A stretch of DNA of 64,000 nt from Siphonodentalium dalli (Eukaryota > Mollusca > Scaphopoda > Gadilida > Siphonodentaliidae). The notes beneath the pieces were generated by a model. The model saw nothing but the letters and a program-made list of their open reading frames with translations. It did no database searches and was not told the DNA's origin. Shown here in pieces: positions 23,011 through 35,834 of this stretch. The stretch lies in the NCBI GenBank assembly GCA_032622095.1, contig CP136061.1:125004754-125068753 (forward strand), read 5' to 3'. The translations under genes and the position numbers were made by a program. Position 1 is the first letter of the stretch. Each line of letters begins with the position of its first letter.

Positions 23011-23425
23011 TAGTTGTGGGCATCACTGACATGCAATTGAACTCAATGGCATCAACGACCATTGGTATGCTTAGAACTTCAGAAATGTCACAAGGATGTT
23101 TACATGTATATTTATTAATATACAAGCATAGAGCTGTATTTTCCGGTTTCTTCGGTAAACTGTTTGAGTCGTACTATGTTTCGCTCAGTTTTAAATTATC
23201 GCAATAAAAACAACAGCAACATTTTCTTCAAAAGACGCTTTAGTTATCAAAATCGATTAATTACCAAAACATATTGTTCATCACTGACAACTATAGTAAA
23301 AAATGTCCCAAATATATATATCAACATTTTGTTCAACGCAATTTTGTATCGAGAGTATTTCGTTCGGCTCCTTCTGTGTTATCAAGTTTGTACGGTTAGT
23401 CAAATACACGCTTCAAATGTATGCA
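23011..23425. other. Gene-free stretch
   Basis: The 111-codon frame at 23164-23499 runs into the MITE and has no domain resemblance. Confidence 0.4.
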
Positions 23426-23429
23426 TTAA

Positions 23430-23949
23430 AGGCACGGTCGGCGTTCGTTGCAGAATTATTCATATTTGTTCAAATAGCCATCGACAGAAGGAATATTAAA
23501 ATATATATAGTTTTTGCTCATATGCCAAACATAATCAGCGCGTAAATAGTATACTGTCGTCAAGACGTACGATGGTGTACGTAAACAAGAACCTGCTCGT
23601 GTTACATAAGTTTTGCTTCTGTTTACATAACACAGCGCAATTCTATTGGTTAATCACACAAAAATGATATAAGCGCTCTTTATTATTTCCATATCAGGAA
23701 AACAGTAAAAAATACGCTCTTTATGTTTACCATATTCGGATCTAAACAAAAGCCAGGTTCTATAACGTTTTTTGCTTTTGTTTACACAACAAAGGAAAAA
23801 CATTTGACAATAACATACTGTTTATGCCATATTTCTGATTGGTATAAGAACAAAGTGTGTCTATATTTTACTATTCTTTCTGTTTATGGCGGTTTTTGGC
23901 GGAGCTGAATATTTTAACAGCATACCCACCACCAACGCCGCCCGTATCT
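23430..23949 (+). mobile_element. TTAA-flanked MITE, copy 4
   Basis: TTAA is at 23426-23429 and 23950-23953, with ends AGGCACGGTCGGCGTTCG and CGCCGCCCGTATCT. It is nearly collinear with copy 3. Confidence 0.93.
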
Positions 23950-23953
23950 TTAA

Positions 23954-24612
23954 CAAAATGGACCCAATCTGGCCAATTAATAAGAATTGTACTATAGTAT
24001 ATGTGACATGTTTGGATTTTCCCACACATCAGTGTCACTTTAACAACGACACCTCTGAAATCGCATAAACAATAAAATCTATTTGTGATAGTATGTGGAA
24101 CCATTATACATAAGAAATCTCGTATTAAGATAACAAAAACACATAACTAATTAAATCAATATAAAGAGCGTTTATATCCAACTCGCTTGGAACCCAATAG
24201 CTGTTAGTGCTTTATATATCATGCACAAGTATATATATATCTTACTTGCGTGAAATCAATAATGTTTACTGTCATATGGATGGGACAGCACGAGTAAAAT
24301 TTGGGAAATGTATCACTTATCTATAAATGTGTACCTTTAATTCAGGTCCCATATATATGGTAAACTCGGTACCCAATATACCGAAGGACGTGGGGCTTTC
24401 TTGCTTATTTTATTTAAACTTTCTGACTGATTCTGAAACTCCCTATACAGTACAGCAGGGTGCTCTGTCACTAGCTTATGTCAGCTTCCGGTGGACAAGA
24501 AAATGGTACCTCTTGGCGTGGTATCAACTGTCATTAGGCATGTCCCCTTTACTCACATATGTGGGTCATACAAAGCGACGAATATTTACTTGGCCGCCAA
24601 ATATTAGAGGTG
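23954..24612. other. Gene-free stretch
   Basis: The 96-codon frame at 24327-24617 shows no known domain. One AAAGAGCG motif lies near 24164. Confidence 0.4.
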
Positions 24613-24626
24613 GCTAAATATAACAT

Positions 24627-24936
24627 GATTGATTGATTGATTGGGGTTTATTGTCGCTTTAGCCACTAAGGCCATATCACGACATTACCAGTTTTAGTGG
24701 TGGAGGAAATCCGCACACTTGCGACTAATCTAACAGTGATTTCAATGGCTGATAAACTCGTCAACCATGTGCGGCAAACCACCGGCCATCGGCGAGTAAC
24801 TGGTAACTCCACCAGATAACGATTTCGAGTTACAAAGACCACGATGGAAACAAGTGCATTTGAACCCTAATCGCCAGCGCTGGAGGGCGAAACGGCTTGG
24901 AGTTGTACCCCTAACCGATTGAGCCACCGAGGCCCC
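24627..24936 (-). mobile_element. tRNA-derived SINE, copy 1, with 14-bp target duplication
   Basis: On the minus strand the element starts with a tRNA-like head, GGGGCCTCGGTGGCTCAATC. An A-box-like TGGCTCAATCGG is followed by a B-box-like GGGTTCAAATGC. The body of about 230 bp ends in a (AATC)n tail (GATT repeats at 24627-24642 on the plus strand). Perfect duplications GCTAAATATAACAT flank it at 24613-24626 and 24937-24950, the hallmark of LINE-assisted retroposition. It matches the copy at 61804-62119 over its full length. A 61-codon frame in the body is not a gene. Confidence 0.93.
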
Positions 24937-24950
24937 GCTAAATATAACAT

Positions 24951-25100
24951 ATTTAAAAAATCAATATATGATCAATATTTGAGGGTGGGTTCCTCGACTC
25001 GAATAAATATATGTTTACCCCCCCCCCCTCCCGAAGCCAAAGAAATAGTAATTTAGGAGCCTTAATTCGCAGTATGTATCTTTAATATCGTGTTTTGATG
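24951..25100. repeat. Dispersed repeat piece with poly-C
   Basis: GAGGGTGGGTTCCTCGACTCG (about 24981), a poly-C run at 25018-25029, and CTCCCGAAGCCAAA recur inverted at about 57090-57160. The family is unknown. Confidence 0.6.
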
Positions 25101-25519
25101 ACCAGCTATCGACTATCAGAAGAGGAATAGTTCAATTCGTTTTGAAATTTGTGTCAGATTTGCAAACATTCCTATGATCGTCTCTTATAAGGAGCGCCCA
25201 TGATTTCGTTTCCAACAAAACAGTAGATACTGAATAGCGTTATAGATTATGATTCTTTGATTTCAAAGTAAAATTGATGGGTGATTTTGTGGATTGTGAT
25301 GCCTGTGCCATGCAAATAATGATGGTGATTGCAAGCATTTTTTCTTTAGCATGTTAAGCTGCAAATTCCCTTAAAGGTACACATGGCATTGTGTAAATAT
25401 GCAAACATTATACAGATCTGTAAAAAATCACAACCAAGAATAACACGAAGAAAGAGATACACTGTATAATAAAGTATGTATTATTATTTGTATTAATTAT
25501 TTAATTATAATTAATTATA
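25101..25519. other. AT-rich gene-free stretch
   Basis: Nothing recognised. Confidence 0.4.
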
Positions 25520-25523
25520 TTAA

Positions 25524-25886
25524 AGATACGGGCGGCGCTGGCGGTGGGTATGCTGTTAAAATATTCACCTCTGTCACAAACCGCCATAAACAGAAAGAAT
25601 AGTAAAATATAGAGACACCTTGTTCTTATACCAATCATAAATATGGCATAAACAGTATGTTATTGTCAATTTTTTCCCCTTTGTTATGTAAACAAAAGCA
25701 AAATACGTTACGTTACCTGGCTTTTGTTTAGTTTACGTACACCATCGTACGTCTTGACGACAATATACTATTTACGCGCTCATTATGTTTGGCATATGAA
25801 CAAAACTATATATATTTTAATATTCCTTCTGTTGATGGCGATTTGATCAAATATGAATATTTCTGCAACGAACGCCTCACGTGCCT
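25524..25886 (-). mobile_element. TTAA-flanked MITE, copy 5 (internally deleted)
   Basis: TTAA is at 25520-25523 and 25887-25890, with ends AGATACGGGCGGCGCTGG and CACGTGCCT. It is 363 bp, about 160 bp shorter than full copies. The deletion joins CTTTTGTTTAG directly to TTTACGTACACCATCG and removes the AAAGAGCG pair. Confidence 0.92.
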
Positions 25887-25890
25887 TTAA

Positions 25891-26337
25891 GTTCTCCATT
25901 AACGTAATTGTCGCGTGTTGAAACCAAACAAAAATCATAGTCATACAAGAGTTGGACTGCCATTGCGACATGACTAACTGAGATCTCGGAGCGCGTTGCT
26001 CTGGTCTGACACGCGAGGTTGTCCGTGTTGAAGGGCCCCAAAGTTCATTCTATCAGATTAAGCCCTTACGTTCTTTTTTTCAGAGATTGATGGTAGATAA
26101 ACCGCATATATAGTATAGTCTAACAATCACCAATGTGTTAGACGCACAGCGGCAGTGGTTGACTGAGTAAATTTCCGGCAGCGGGACTTTCGGTCGAAAC
26201 ATCAATACATTCTTCGCCTAGAATTCGACTGCGCCATCGTTCCGTGACTTTGTTCATTCATTATCACTGCCCCTGAAATTACATGTCTAACTCAACAAAT
26301 ATATGCCATTCCTTCAATTGTTCGTGTTTAAAGGCAC
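25891..26337. other. Gene-free stretch between two MITE copies
   Basis: Nothing recognised. Confidence 0.4.
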
Positions 26338-26341
26338 GGGC

Positions 26342-26847
26342 GGCGTTCGTTGCAGAAATATTTCTATTTGTTCAAATCGCCATCAACAGAAGGAACACCA
26401 AAATATATACAGTTCCGCTGATATGCCAAACATAATCAGCGCGTGAACAGTATATTGTCGTCAAGACGTACGATATTGTACGTAAACAAGAGCCTGCTCG
26501 TGTTACAGAAGTTGTGCTTCTGTTTATATAACCACAGCGCAATTATATTAGTTAATCACACAAAAATGATATAAACGCTCTTTATTATTTCCATATCAGG
26601 AAAACAGTAAGAAATAACGCTCTTTATGTTTACCATATCCGGATCTAAACAAAAGCCAGGTAACGTATCGTTTTTTGCTTTTGTTTACATAACAAAGGGG
26701 GAAAATTGACAATAACACACTGTTTATGCCATATTTCTGATTGGCATACGAACAAAGTATGTCTATATCTTACTATTCTTTCTGTTTATGACGGTTTTTG
26801 GCGGAGGTGAATATTTTAACAGCATACGGCCAACGCTGCTCGTATCT
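26342..26847 (+). mobile_element. TTAA-flanked MITE, copy 6
   Basis: TTAA is at 26338-26341 and 26848-26851, with ends AGGCACGGGCGGCGTTCG and CTGCTCGTATCT. A short deletion near the right end removes part of the CCACCGCC block. Confidence 0.92.
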
Positions 26848-26851
26848 TTAA

Positions 26852-28955
26852 ATACAATTTTAACGACAAAAAGGCACTCAAATATTAGCATTTTCCCTAC
26901 CTTCTCTTCGATGTCTAATTACGACATAAAAGGACCCAAAATGCCAATAACGATGTCGACAAACGAATTATGATAGAGTAAGAACCAACAATTTAGCGCA
27001 AAATGACCCACAGTGACTGAAAAAAACCTGTCACTGACGGTGGTGAACATCCGTGAATCGGCTTAAGTTTTTTGACGCACCGACTTATGTCGATTTATGA
27101 GGGGCTTACTTTCCTTCGTGCAGCTAATGGTATTTCGAATTTTCAACTTCTGTGGTTTTATCTGAGTATCCACTTGCGATTTTTCGAACTTCATTGTCAC
27201 ATTAACACAATACTATTGATGACAATTCATGGTCACCAATAACTCATGAATTCAGCGAAAACAGTGCCCTCTACATACAAAATTGAACTTCGAACTGGTA
27301 ACACGATAACCCTACTTTAGTTTCAAGTGGATCTCGAATTTTTCAAATATGATAATGATTTATTTGGTAGGTCATTATAGTATTGTTTCTACAAGGTGTC
27401 GAATAGTTAAAATTTAAAGTGATTTTGTTTGGAAAATTGTTCACTGGAAAGCAAGATATTTATGTGCTTTCTGTGGTGAATAAATTTTGACGTGATTCAT
27501 TTAATACTTATTTATTTATATAACCGTAAAACCACAGATGTGCTCTAAAACGGTTTACAAAGTTAATTCTGGCACAATACGTGCGATAAAATGTGTACAC
27601 ACAAGTAATCAAAAAAAAAATATATAACATATAAGACCATCTGCATATAAGTGTTAACAGTTTTAAAAATATATCTATGGAAAACGGAGCAGATTGCGAT
27701 GTGAGAATATATAAAATCAGTGGGGGAACAGTTTGGAAGTGGTCTCAAACAATTTGGGTGCGAGTATTCAAATGTGAGTTGGATATGGTTTTAGTTTACT
27801 TAGATTTTTTAGCTACCAATAGAATTTATGCAATTTAATTTATTAAAGAACTTTATACTTTGTTCAATGGATGTACATACACAAGATAAGTTAACGTGGT
27901 TGTTACTGGGATATATGTTCTAGTTCACACCGAAACAGTTTTAGTTTGTATGCGTGACGGAATCACAGGTAAAATAGCATACCTTCCTCGTATATACACG
28001 TAACGGGGAAGATATCTATGTACGAACCTCATCAAAATATAGTCAGGTTTAGATCAGAATACGTCGATAACAACGTCGTATATTCCGGATTTCAAGAAAT
28101 CGGTAACAATATCATTATATTTGAGTACTGGGGTGGTAAGTCATTCGTATGGGTACTAACGGTGCATTTTATGGATACTAGCGGCGCACCTATATATATA
28201 TAGGTATTTATGCCTAATACGTGTAATACGACATTTGTTTCTAATTTTGCTGTCGATTAAAGAAAACTGCGAATACTTTTATACGGATTTCTTCAGAATG
28301 AAAACTGCATATATTCGCCCAACTACAAGGTGTTATTCTTGCCATACAAATATAAACACTCGCATACTCCCTATTCGTGAAGCTATGTGTACGACGTAAT
28401 CGGATCTAAACATGGCTGGTATGATATTGATTATACATATGGTCGCTCTTTGGTTAAAAGTCTTTTTAGCCGCTACAATTTTTGTTTCAAAAATATCGCC
28501 AGAGCTGTATAGTATTGTGTGTTGTGTCTGGGGTATATATGACATACCGGCACACGACTCATGTAACCATGCAATCAGGGGGTGTCGGGATTGAAATCCT
28601 CCATTAATTTTGCAACATGTGGGGAGATATAGCAATGTCGGTTTGCTCACGTGTTTATCGCTGCATGCTTCGTTGTTTGGGCACTCGATGTGTACATAAA
28701 GTAACAAACATTTATCCCCAGATATAAGGGTATGTTATATAGAATAAAAGGCCGCTCGACCACAGTGTCTCCCTAACCGGTGGCTTCATTTGGAGCGGAA
28801 GCTTTGTAGAAGTATACTATATGGATAAGACACTTGTGCATTGTCTCATTACTGACATGCATACAAATAACCAAATCTTAAAAAAACTCTTAAAGTCAAA
28901 ATATAACCTCAAATTGGCACAAAATGAAGAAAATTACAAGAAAAATTAAATTTTC
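26852..28955. other. Gene-free stretch
   Basis: No gene or repeat family was recognised over about 2.1 kb. The 124-codon minus-strand frame at 28333-28707 lacks any recognisable motif. Confidence 0.4.
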
Positions 28956-29475
28956 TAAGTCGAAAAGCCCATAACTCTGAGAAAAATCATCGGTTCACAC
29001 TCAAATTCGAACTTGACCTGTATCGTGATATGACTGATACACATTAAAACGGTATTTGCAATTAAACTTGAGATATCATCCGGAAACCGAAAAAGTGAGA
29101 AATTTTCTAAGTAAAACAAGTCGAAAAAGGGCCACAACTCTCGCAAAAATTCGAACTTGACCTGTACATAGGGCTGATAAACTCACATACCAAATTTGGT
29201 TCAGATATGATCACACAAACTGAATTTATCATCCGGAAACCAGAAAATGACAAGATTCTAAGTAAAAAAAAAGGGTCATATCTCTCGCAAAAATATTCGT
29301 CCTTGAACTGTATTTTGGTCTGATAAACTCACCTATGAAATTTGCTTTTGATCTAATAACCGAAACTAAAGTTATCATTCGGAAACCATTTCCGGACGTA
29401 CGCACGGACACACGGACGGACACCTACTATTTTAATAGTCCCCCGAATTATTTTTTTCGGGGGACAATAATTCAC
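28956..29475. mobile_element. Tandem-unit repeat ending in a CCCCCGAA hairpin
   Basis: Three diverged units of about 130 bp each hold TCTAAGTCGAAAA or a variant, a CATAACTCTCGCAAAAAT-like block, a GAACTTGACCTGTA-like block and ATCATCCGGAAACC. The last unit leads into GGACGTACGCACGGACACAC and a terminal hairpin, TCCCCCGAATTATT with its complement (about 29440-29465). The architecture parallels the Helitron-like family (units, GGACGG tract, G-run end), but the sequence differs. Confidence 0.7.
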
Positions 29476-31925
29476 GCATGCATATTTGTTGTGAGTATAT
29501 ATTTGGTGCATTAACTCGTGTCGGTGCAGCCACGGACATCACGATACACGATTGTACTCAATTTCGATGTATACACCAGATTTCTCGATGTTTTAATGAC
29601 ATTTGGCCAGTTATCTCCTTTTGTGCTGCATCCTATACATAACAAATTCAAAACCAGAAAAGTTGATTTTTGCAAGACCGCTGTGGATGTTTCGACCGCA
29701 CAATGATGAAACTATATATCGACAGAATATACATATTCAACTAAGAGCATAGAAACAACGTTTGAATAGTACACCTTATTTTGGCCGATAAACAAACGGT
29801 AATGATTCCACTGCATACACATGTAATTTGTATGACATTGTACAGTTGTCGCCCGATGTCGTGGGAGACACTGAGATTTGTCACCCGCTCAAGAACGGAA
29901 TGTCTCCCCCGATGAACGCATTCCGTAATCACAATGTCTCCCGAAAAGAAGGGTAACAACTGTTTTGTTAACCGATTACTAAAGAAAAAAATCATTGCCA
30001 TTCACATGCACGTTGTTTCATTGAGAGTACTTTCTTTCGCGACTATCTATATTTTCAGTAACTTCGTATCGTCCTCTGATTTCTGTTCATTTTGGTGGTT
30101 AAATCGTCAATATATGTCCATGCAATGTAAACCGATAGGCCATAGAAGTATGTTACCGCCTTCTGCTATTTAGCATATATACTAGTATTCAATGTCGTAT
30201 TGTGTGCTGAATTTACACGCGATGTTAATTTCATTACAATCTTCCCCGAAAGCTATTGGGAAGTTGTCGATTTCATAAATGTACATAGTATGTGTCAATA
30301 CTCCCAAGTATATCCCCACACAAAATACTTGTATGACGGAATAATAATAACAATGCATATACCGCGGAGAGATCTGATATGATGGATAAGGATACGTGAT
30401 AAATCATTCACGACAAACGTACGTGTATGTATTACGTTGTACGAACACCAGCAATAATTTATAACCAACCGACCTCGAGCTCAATGGATCGTAGTTCAAT
30501 CTCGCACTATGTCAACATGAATATATTGAATCACCCAGATGATTAGATGTAATAAGTACATGTACATAATGACACTTTTTGTTTAGATAAACGTGTCCAC
30601 TTAAAAGTTCGAACATTGTAGTGTTCAATAAATATATGCAAAGAAGCAAACACCACAACTGGTATTTATTGTGTGAATCCATGGGGTATATAAGATTTGT
30701 TTATAGTATGCATCCGTGAATTTGCTGAGTTACTGCACTGTGTTTGTTTATTATACATGTACATTTCTTGCAATATAACATCAGGCGGGCATCAAAAACA
30801 ATGTCATCCTGGTCAGTGGGAGATCGTGTCTGGTCCAGGACTCAGAAGAGGGTTAAATGGAGAGAGGGGTAACAATGTGTGGAGCCAATTGGGATGTGCA
30901 ATTTGTGAAAATAACTACTCTGATCAAGATTATTCTCTAATCCTGTTCGACCACCGCAGCGGAGTGTTCCATATCACTCCGACTCAAACGTTAGTTTATC
31001 GTAATGGAAATCGCAGAAGCGAAAGCTAATCTTGTGTTCGGGACGGTCATTGTTGTATTAGCTCAAATATTACATGCGTTAGGAAATGTTCGTTTTTTAT
31101 TGAAAATCAGGAAATTTCATTTTGAGAGAAATGTGTCATATATATTACACATGCAGCAGCTATCTTCAGAAATAGAAACAAATAGTTGTAGCAGTTAATT
31201 GCTCAAGGCTTTCAATGACAACCGTTCGATGTTTTGAACATCATTGCTAGACGATGTAGCTTTGAGCTCTGTCAAAGTTAGAATAACCAATAATTGTGCC
31301 AACTTAAATGACGGTTTACAGTATTCACACGTACATATGCATATCCACACTTTTTCTCAACGTTTTGAGAAATACAGTCACGGGTAATATACTGCATAGC
31401 TAGTCATTGGTGAGTGAAATTGCAATGTCCTAACATAATCGTTGACATAACACTTGTAAGACATATTGCAACTCAAACAAGAAACATCAGTTTATTCCCA
31501 AAAGCGGCACGATATATAGAGAGAATATAGAATATCATTTTACGGATGTCCAATCCAACTTGAAACCAAATCAGTCAAATATTCTAAAGATTGTATAAAA
31601 AGCGTTACCAGCGTAGGATTGATTACAATTCATAGTCATCCAGATCTGCCCGAGTCGGGCAACGGAACCTGCATTATTACAACAGACCCAGAGTTAACCG
31701 AATGTATGTCAGATTTAACGTATTGTTGCCCTCATCTGGCCAAATTGACGATTCGCCTATCGATCAGTTTCTATTAAGCTTCTAGATTCATGAATCCAGC
31801 CTCAGTACACCTTTTCGTCGATTTCGATCTCACTTTGGAATTGAACGAAGCGCATTAAAATAGAAGTAAGCTATTAACAAATCGATTGCCCGATGATGGG
31901 GGCGAACTGTACTGTTTGGGTGACC
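29476..31925. other. Gene-free stretch
   Basis: No domain was recognised. The 110-codon frame at 30697-31029 is the longest and is of unknown significance. Confidence 0.4.
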
Positions 31926-31929
31926 GAAG

Positions 31930-32190
31930 GTCCGATAATTTGGAGGATGTGCGATCTAGTAATTAGATCTCGCATCCTCGTTTTTTCGATTAGCGCGGAT
32001 AAAAAAGCCTAAACATCGGAGCTGTTATAGCAGTAAATGTCCTGAGTGCGTGGATGAAATCCTTCTATATCTGAAAGTCTGACACATGCAGCAGGGCCCA
32101 AATTGCTTGTCGCCACCCGACAATTAATGACAAGAGGGCTTCCAACTTACCGAATGAATTATGTTCTTTGGTCTCGATTAGAAGTTGTCT
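31930..32190. repeat. Dispersed repeat with GATCTAATTAGATC-type hairpin, copy 1
   Basis: A hairpin GGATGTGCGATCTAGTAATTAG...CGCATCC lies at about 31945-31978. Later come AGCGCGGATAAAA, GCTGTTATAGCAGTA and ACCGAATGAATTATGTTCTTTGG. All of these blocks recur at 34590-34770. Confidence 0.6.
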
Positions 32191-32305
32191 TGAGTGTTAA
32201 TGAAATCATTTTAAGCTCAATTTGACTTGTCAAGTTTGAGCTATTGCAATGGGTTGACATCCATCGGCAGTGTGTACGTGCGTTTGTGGGTGTGTCTGTC
32301 AACAA

Positions 32306-32590
32306 TTTCCATTAGCACCGGCTACATGTCGTACCTTTAGCTGGATCATTATGTAATTTGTCACGGCTGTTGACATCGACATGGAGATGGGAACTGGTCA
32401 TTCGGCAAAAAAGACGGGCGCCAGCGGCCATCTTGGATATCAAAATAAAATCCATTAGCACGGGCTACAGGCGGTACTGTTGTCAGATCATCATGAAATT
32501 TGTCCTTGATGTTAACATTGATATGTAGATATGTAGATGGGACGAGTCATTTTCGGGTCATTCGGTGATAAAGCATGGCCACCGGCTCTT
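32306..32590. repeat. Tandem duplication of about 140 bp
   Basis: CCATTAGCACCGGCTACATG... and CCATTAGCACGGGCTACAGG... start two units. Each continues through GATCATNATG(T/A)AATTTGTC, GATG or GACATCGACATGGAGATG, and GGTCATTCGG. The first unit also holds GGCCATCTTGGAT. Confidence 0.75.
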
Positions 32591-32599
32591 GGAGTTTAC

Positions 32600-33400
32600 T
32601 CTTTCACTGGGGCCCACCGCTCCTGCTAAATCCGTCAGAAATCGTATAATCGTCCAGTGCGCATCGGTAAATGCTAAGTTGTCCTCTTTGCAATTTTATA
32701 AAAATTAGCGTGACGGCACTTAAAATGGTAAGTAGTTTCTTAAAAATCCAAATTATTCTTTCAAATTTAAATTGTGATTTTCTCAATATCAACTTCTGTA
32801 TCCGTATGTGTTGAATTTGAATTGTAGCGCTCACGGAAGATTGAACAATCAGGAGTTTATCACTTCTTTTTCGACATTTTACCGTATAACCTTCGGCGAT
32901 AAAGTTTGTTTCTAGACCAGAAATAGGACATTCCAATGGGCAGACCATAGTTTTCTGGTAAGTTTGTTATCTCCGGGACACGAAAATGAAAGCATATCCA
33001 CGGACAACCTGAACAGGTCTACAGGTGGCAGATTAAAAGACAAGCATACGGTGGCTCTAGTGCGAAATTTGTATGGCTCCAGTTCTAAAACAACAAAAAT
33101 GATAAGCTCCTGTGCGCACCCACGATAAATAATTTCGATATTGCATAATTCGTAGAAAATTTAGTAGATTATAGGCGTTAAATCCGAGCATAATGACATT
33201 TTATCTAATATTTGTGCACAAATTTGTCTCTTTGTGCTTTGCAGAGCAAATATAGATGTTACCATTGCAAAAACATATAAGGTGGACAAGTGTCAAATAG
33301 TAACAGAATCGTTCACTTTATGATGCAAACCTGACATTTGGCATGAATGGCCAGTGTATGTCAATTATTAAGACTGACTTGTATCCGATAAACCAATCAC
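32600..33400. other. Gene-free stretch
   Basis: The 114-codon minus-strand frame at 32604-32948 is unsupported by any domain. Confidence 0.4.
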
Positions 33401-33404
33401 AATG

Positions 33405-34060
33405 GTCGACATATTCAAAATGGCCGCGACTTTTACGAAATGGCCGCCGTTTTCAGCTTTTACTCAACATATACGACGAATGTGACTTCTATTCCTTATT
33501 TGAAAATTTTAATATTTCGCTCAAATAAAGGGTGTTGTAGAATGGCCGCAAGACTCTATTTCCACACCCCACCCAATCCAACATGGCCGCCATCAGAGGG
33601 GTTTAAATAGGGAACCCATGCCAGTTCTCGGCCCTTTGCCGATTTAGGTCGAACAAAGAGTGGTGAATGCCCCCCCCCCCCCTCAAGACACCCCACATAT
33701 TCACCAAACACATCCGATTAAAAATAGCCGCCATCCAGAGGGGTCCAAAATAGGGGATCACTGGGTTTGAACTTTCCAACTGTTGGTAATTTCCAACCAA
33801 CCTGACACCACCTACATGTATAATGTTGGTATATTTCCAATTGGTATCAATTTCAGACACATATTTGGACTAAATATAGAAACGATTTGCTAGAGTTGGT
33901 CTAAAACAACATATGTCCTACTAATTAGTGGTTGGGAAATCAACCAACTTAAAATTTCAACCTATACACTCCATGTGGGTTACCTGTTAGCTGATCAGTA
34001 AGGCTGTATTATATGTGGGGGGGGGGGGACACTCCATGTGGGTTACCTGTTTTGCGGTTA
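33405..34060. repeat. ATGGCCGCC-rich repetitive patch with poly-C and poly-G
   Basis: ATGGCCGCG, ATGGCCGCCG, ATGGCCGCAAG and ACATGGCCGCC occur between 33418 and 33592. A poly-C run lies at 33669-33682 and a poly-G run at 34016-34028. A direct repeat, ACACTCCATGTGGGTTACCT, lies at about 33965 and 34030. No gene. Confidence 0.6.
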
Positions 34061-34199
34061 AAGTGAACACTATGATCTCTATAACACGTGTAATATCGAT
34101 ATAGTCATTCACTGTCGGCTGCCGACCAGCAATTTGATACATGCTTTGTAAGACTTTTTGGTAGAAAAGGATTTCATTCACACACAAATGTACTACCGA

Positions 34200-34580
34200 G
34201 ATGACAGAAGGGCCGACGAGTTAGGACAACCTGTTCTCCCGAAAACCAGCACATTATCTGCTTACAATAGAACTTGTTTAGGTTGATAGTCTGCTTAGAA
34301 TAGCCTCATTTGAAGTCGATAATATGCTGAAAATGAGTACATTTTGTCACATTATCCACTGACAATGAGGCGATTCTACGCAGATTATGTATCGACAATT
34401 ACACAAATAAGCCAACTCACGACTTTCCATGTATGCGCTCTTTAACATGTGTTTTCATTGTGGCCCGTGCCATAAAATTAAATAGCGGGTAAGAGCACAT
34501 TATCTGCTTATATCAGAATCAAATAATCACAGTATGGACCTATTTAATATTATAGGTCGATTATGTGCGTATTTCTGCGA
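34200..34580. mobile_element. AAATAAGC-family element, copy 1
   Basis: It contains AGGACAACCTGTTCTCCCGA, CCAGCACATTATCTGC, AGAATAGCCTCATTTG, TGCGCTCTTTAACATG, CATTGTGGCCCGTGCCATAA and GGGTAAGAGCACATTATCTGC. All recur inverted at 55660-55950. Non-coding. Confidence 0.65.
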
Positions 34581-34589
34581 GGATATGTT

Positions 34590-34770
34590 GGTTAAAAGGA
34601 TGCGCGATCTAATTATTAGATCTCGCAGTCTCAACTTTTTTTCAGCCTCGCATTAATGTAATAGGGCTTGGTACTTACCGAACGAATTATGTTCTTTGGA
34701 TTCTGTTAGCGAGGATAAAATGGTCAACATATCTCAGTTGTTATAGCCGTACATAGGACATGTCCCGAAT
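34590..34770. repeat. Dispersed repeat with GATCTAATTATTAGATC hairpin, copy 2
   Basis: The second copy of the 31930-32190 repeat, with GGATGCGCGATCTAATTATT...CTCGCA and ACCGAACGAATTATGTTCTTTGG. Confidence 0.6.
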
Positions 34771-35434
34771 AATCAACTGCGAAATCGGATAACAAGGATC
34801 TCAAAACCAAAACAGGATCGTGATTTTACAAAAGCGTGCTCGACTATTAACAGAATAGGATATCCAAATCCAAAATAAGCATAATTGTGAACATAGGTTA
34901 CGTCAGGGTTTTATTAGAAAATTGTACGCCAAGGGTCATCATAGTAAGTTTTGTCATTTTTGTTCCAAAAAATAAGATAATGACAATCGTGAACGTTCTC
35001 CTGAAACTCTTGAAATTTCGTCAAAATCGCGCGATGATTCCTGATTTGCTCCGCAATGTATATAGTGCATTACAGTCTGGCAAACATATATAACATATAC
35101 ACTGGCTATTGAACTAGAGCCTCCGACAATGAATCACGCCAGCCTACGGTTTCGTTTGGTCTCACTTGACATTACACGCAATGCGCCGCGAATTTATGTC
35201 CTAAGCGTACATGGTTATGTGAGTGCGTGGGCGAATGTGCAGACGACCAGAACATGTGTGATCCCAACCAGCAACAGGCCGAACATCGCTGCCAATCAGA
35301 CAATTTCACTACTTATATTTCTTGGATTTAGACGAACAATGGAACAACAGCTTGAATAACAGGGCAGGTATATGTAGTCAACGCTCGCAATACAATTTTA
35401 AGACAGTGTGTTCTCGCTAATGAGCGAAATAAGA
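34771..35434. other. Gene-free stretch
   Basis: The 76-codon frame at 35129-35359 has no recognised domain. Confidence 0.4.
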
Positions 35435-35665
35435 TCATATGGCAGTAATAACCTCCATATACGCTATACGCTCTATATAGACCTAAAACGAGGTGTGTGT
35501 TTTGTTTTTTTTTAAAGTCCGATATGGGACTATTTCCATACGAAATAAGCCTACTATATTGACATATATAATCTTCTATCTTGTTTCATCAACTCGACTT
35601 ACCAGCTGCACTCTCTTTATGTGTTTTCACTTCGGCCAGCGCCATTCAACGGAATAATGGACAAA
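35435..35665. mobile_element. AAATAAGC-family fragment, copy 2
   Basis: CGCTATACGCTCTATATAGACC, TAAAGTCCGATATGGGACTA, GAAATAAGCC and CACTTCGGCCAGCGCCATTC match blocks in the 63236-63763 and 57390-57625 copies. Confidence 0.55.
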
Positions 35666-35834
35666 CGTCACGTGAAGCCGATCGTGTGGACACGCTCGCT
35701 GTGTGATGTTATTTGGGGGTGTGTGGTAATTTGAACAATATAATGTTACATGTACTTATAGTTGTTGTGGTATAGTTTGTAAATCTGTTCAAATTATTAT
35801 TGTTCTATTAACATGTACTGGCATATGGTTACAT

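Noticed and set aside
30697-31029. 110-codon frame with GHQKQCHPGQWEIVSGPG
   Set aside because: Not obviously random, but no family was recognised and the preceding acceptor-like sequence is weak. Worth a protein search; not listed as a gene.
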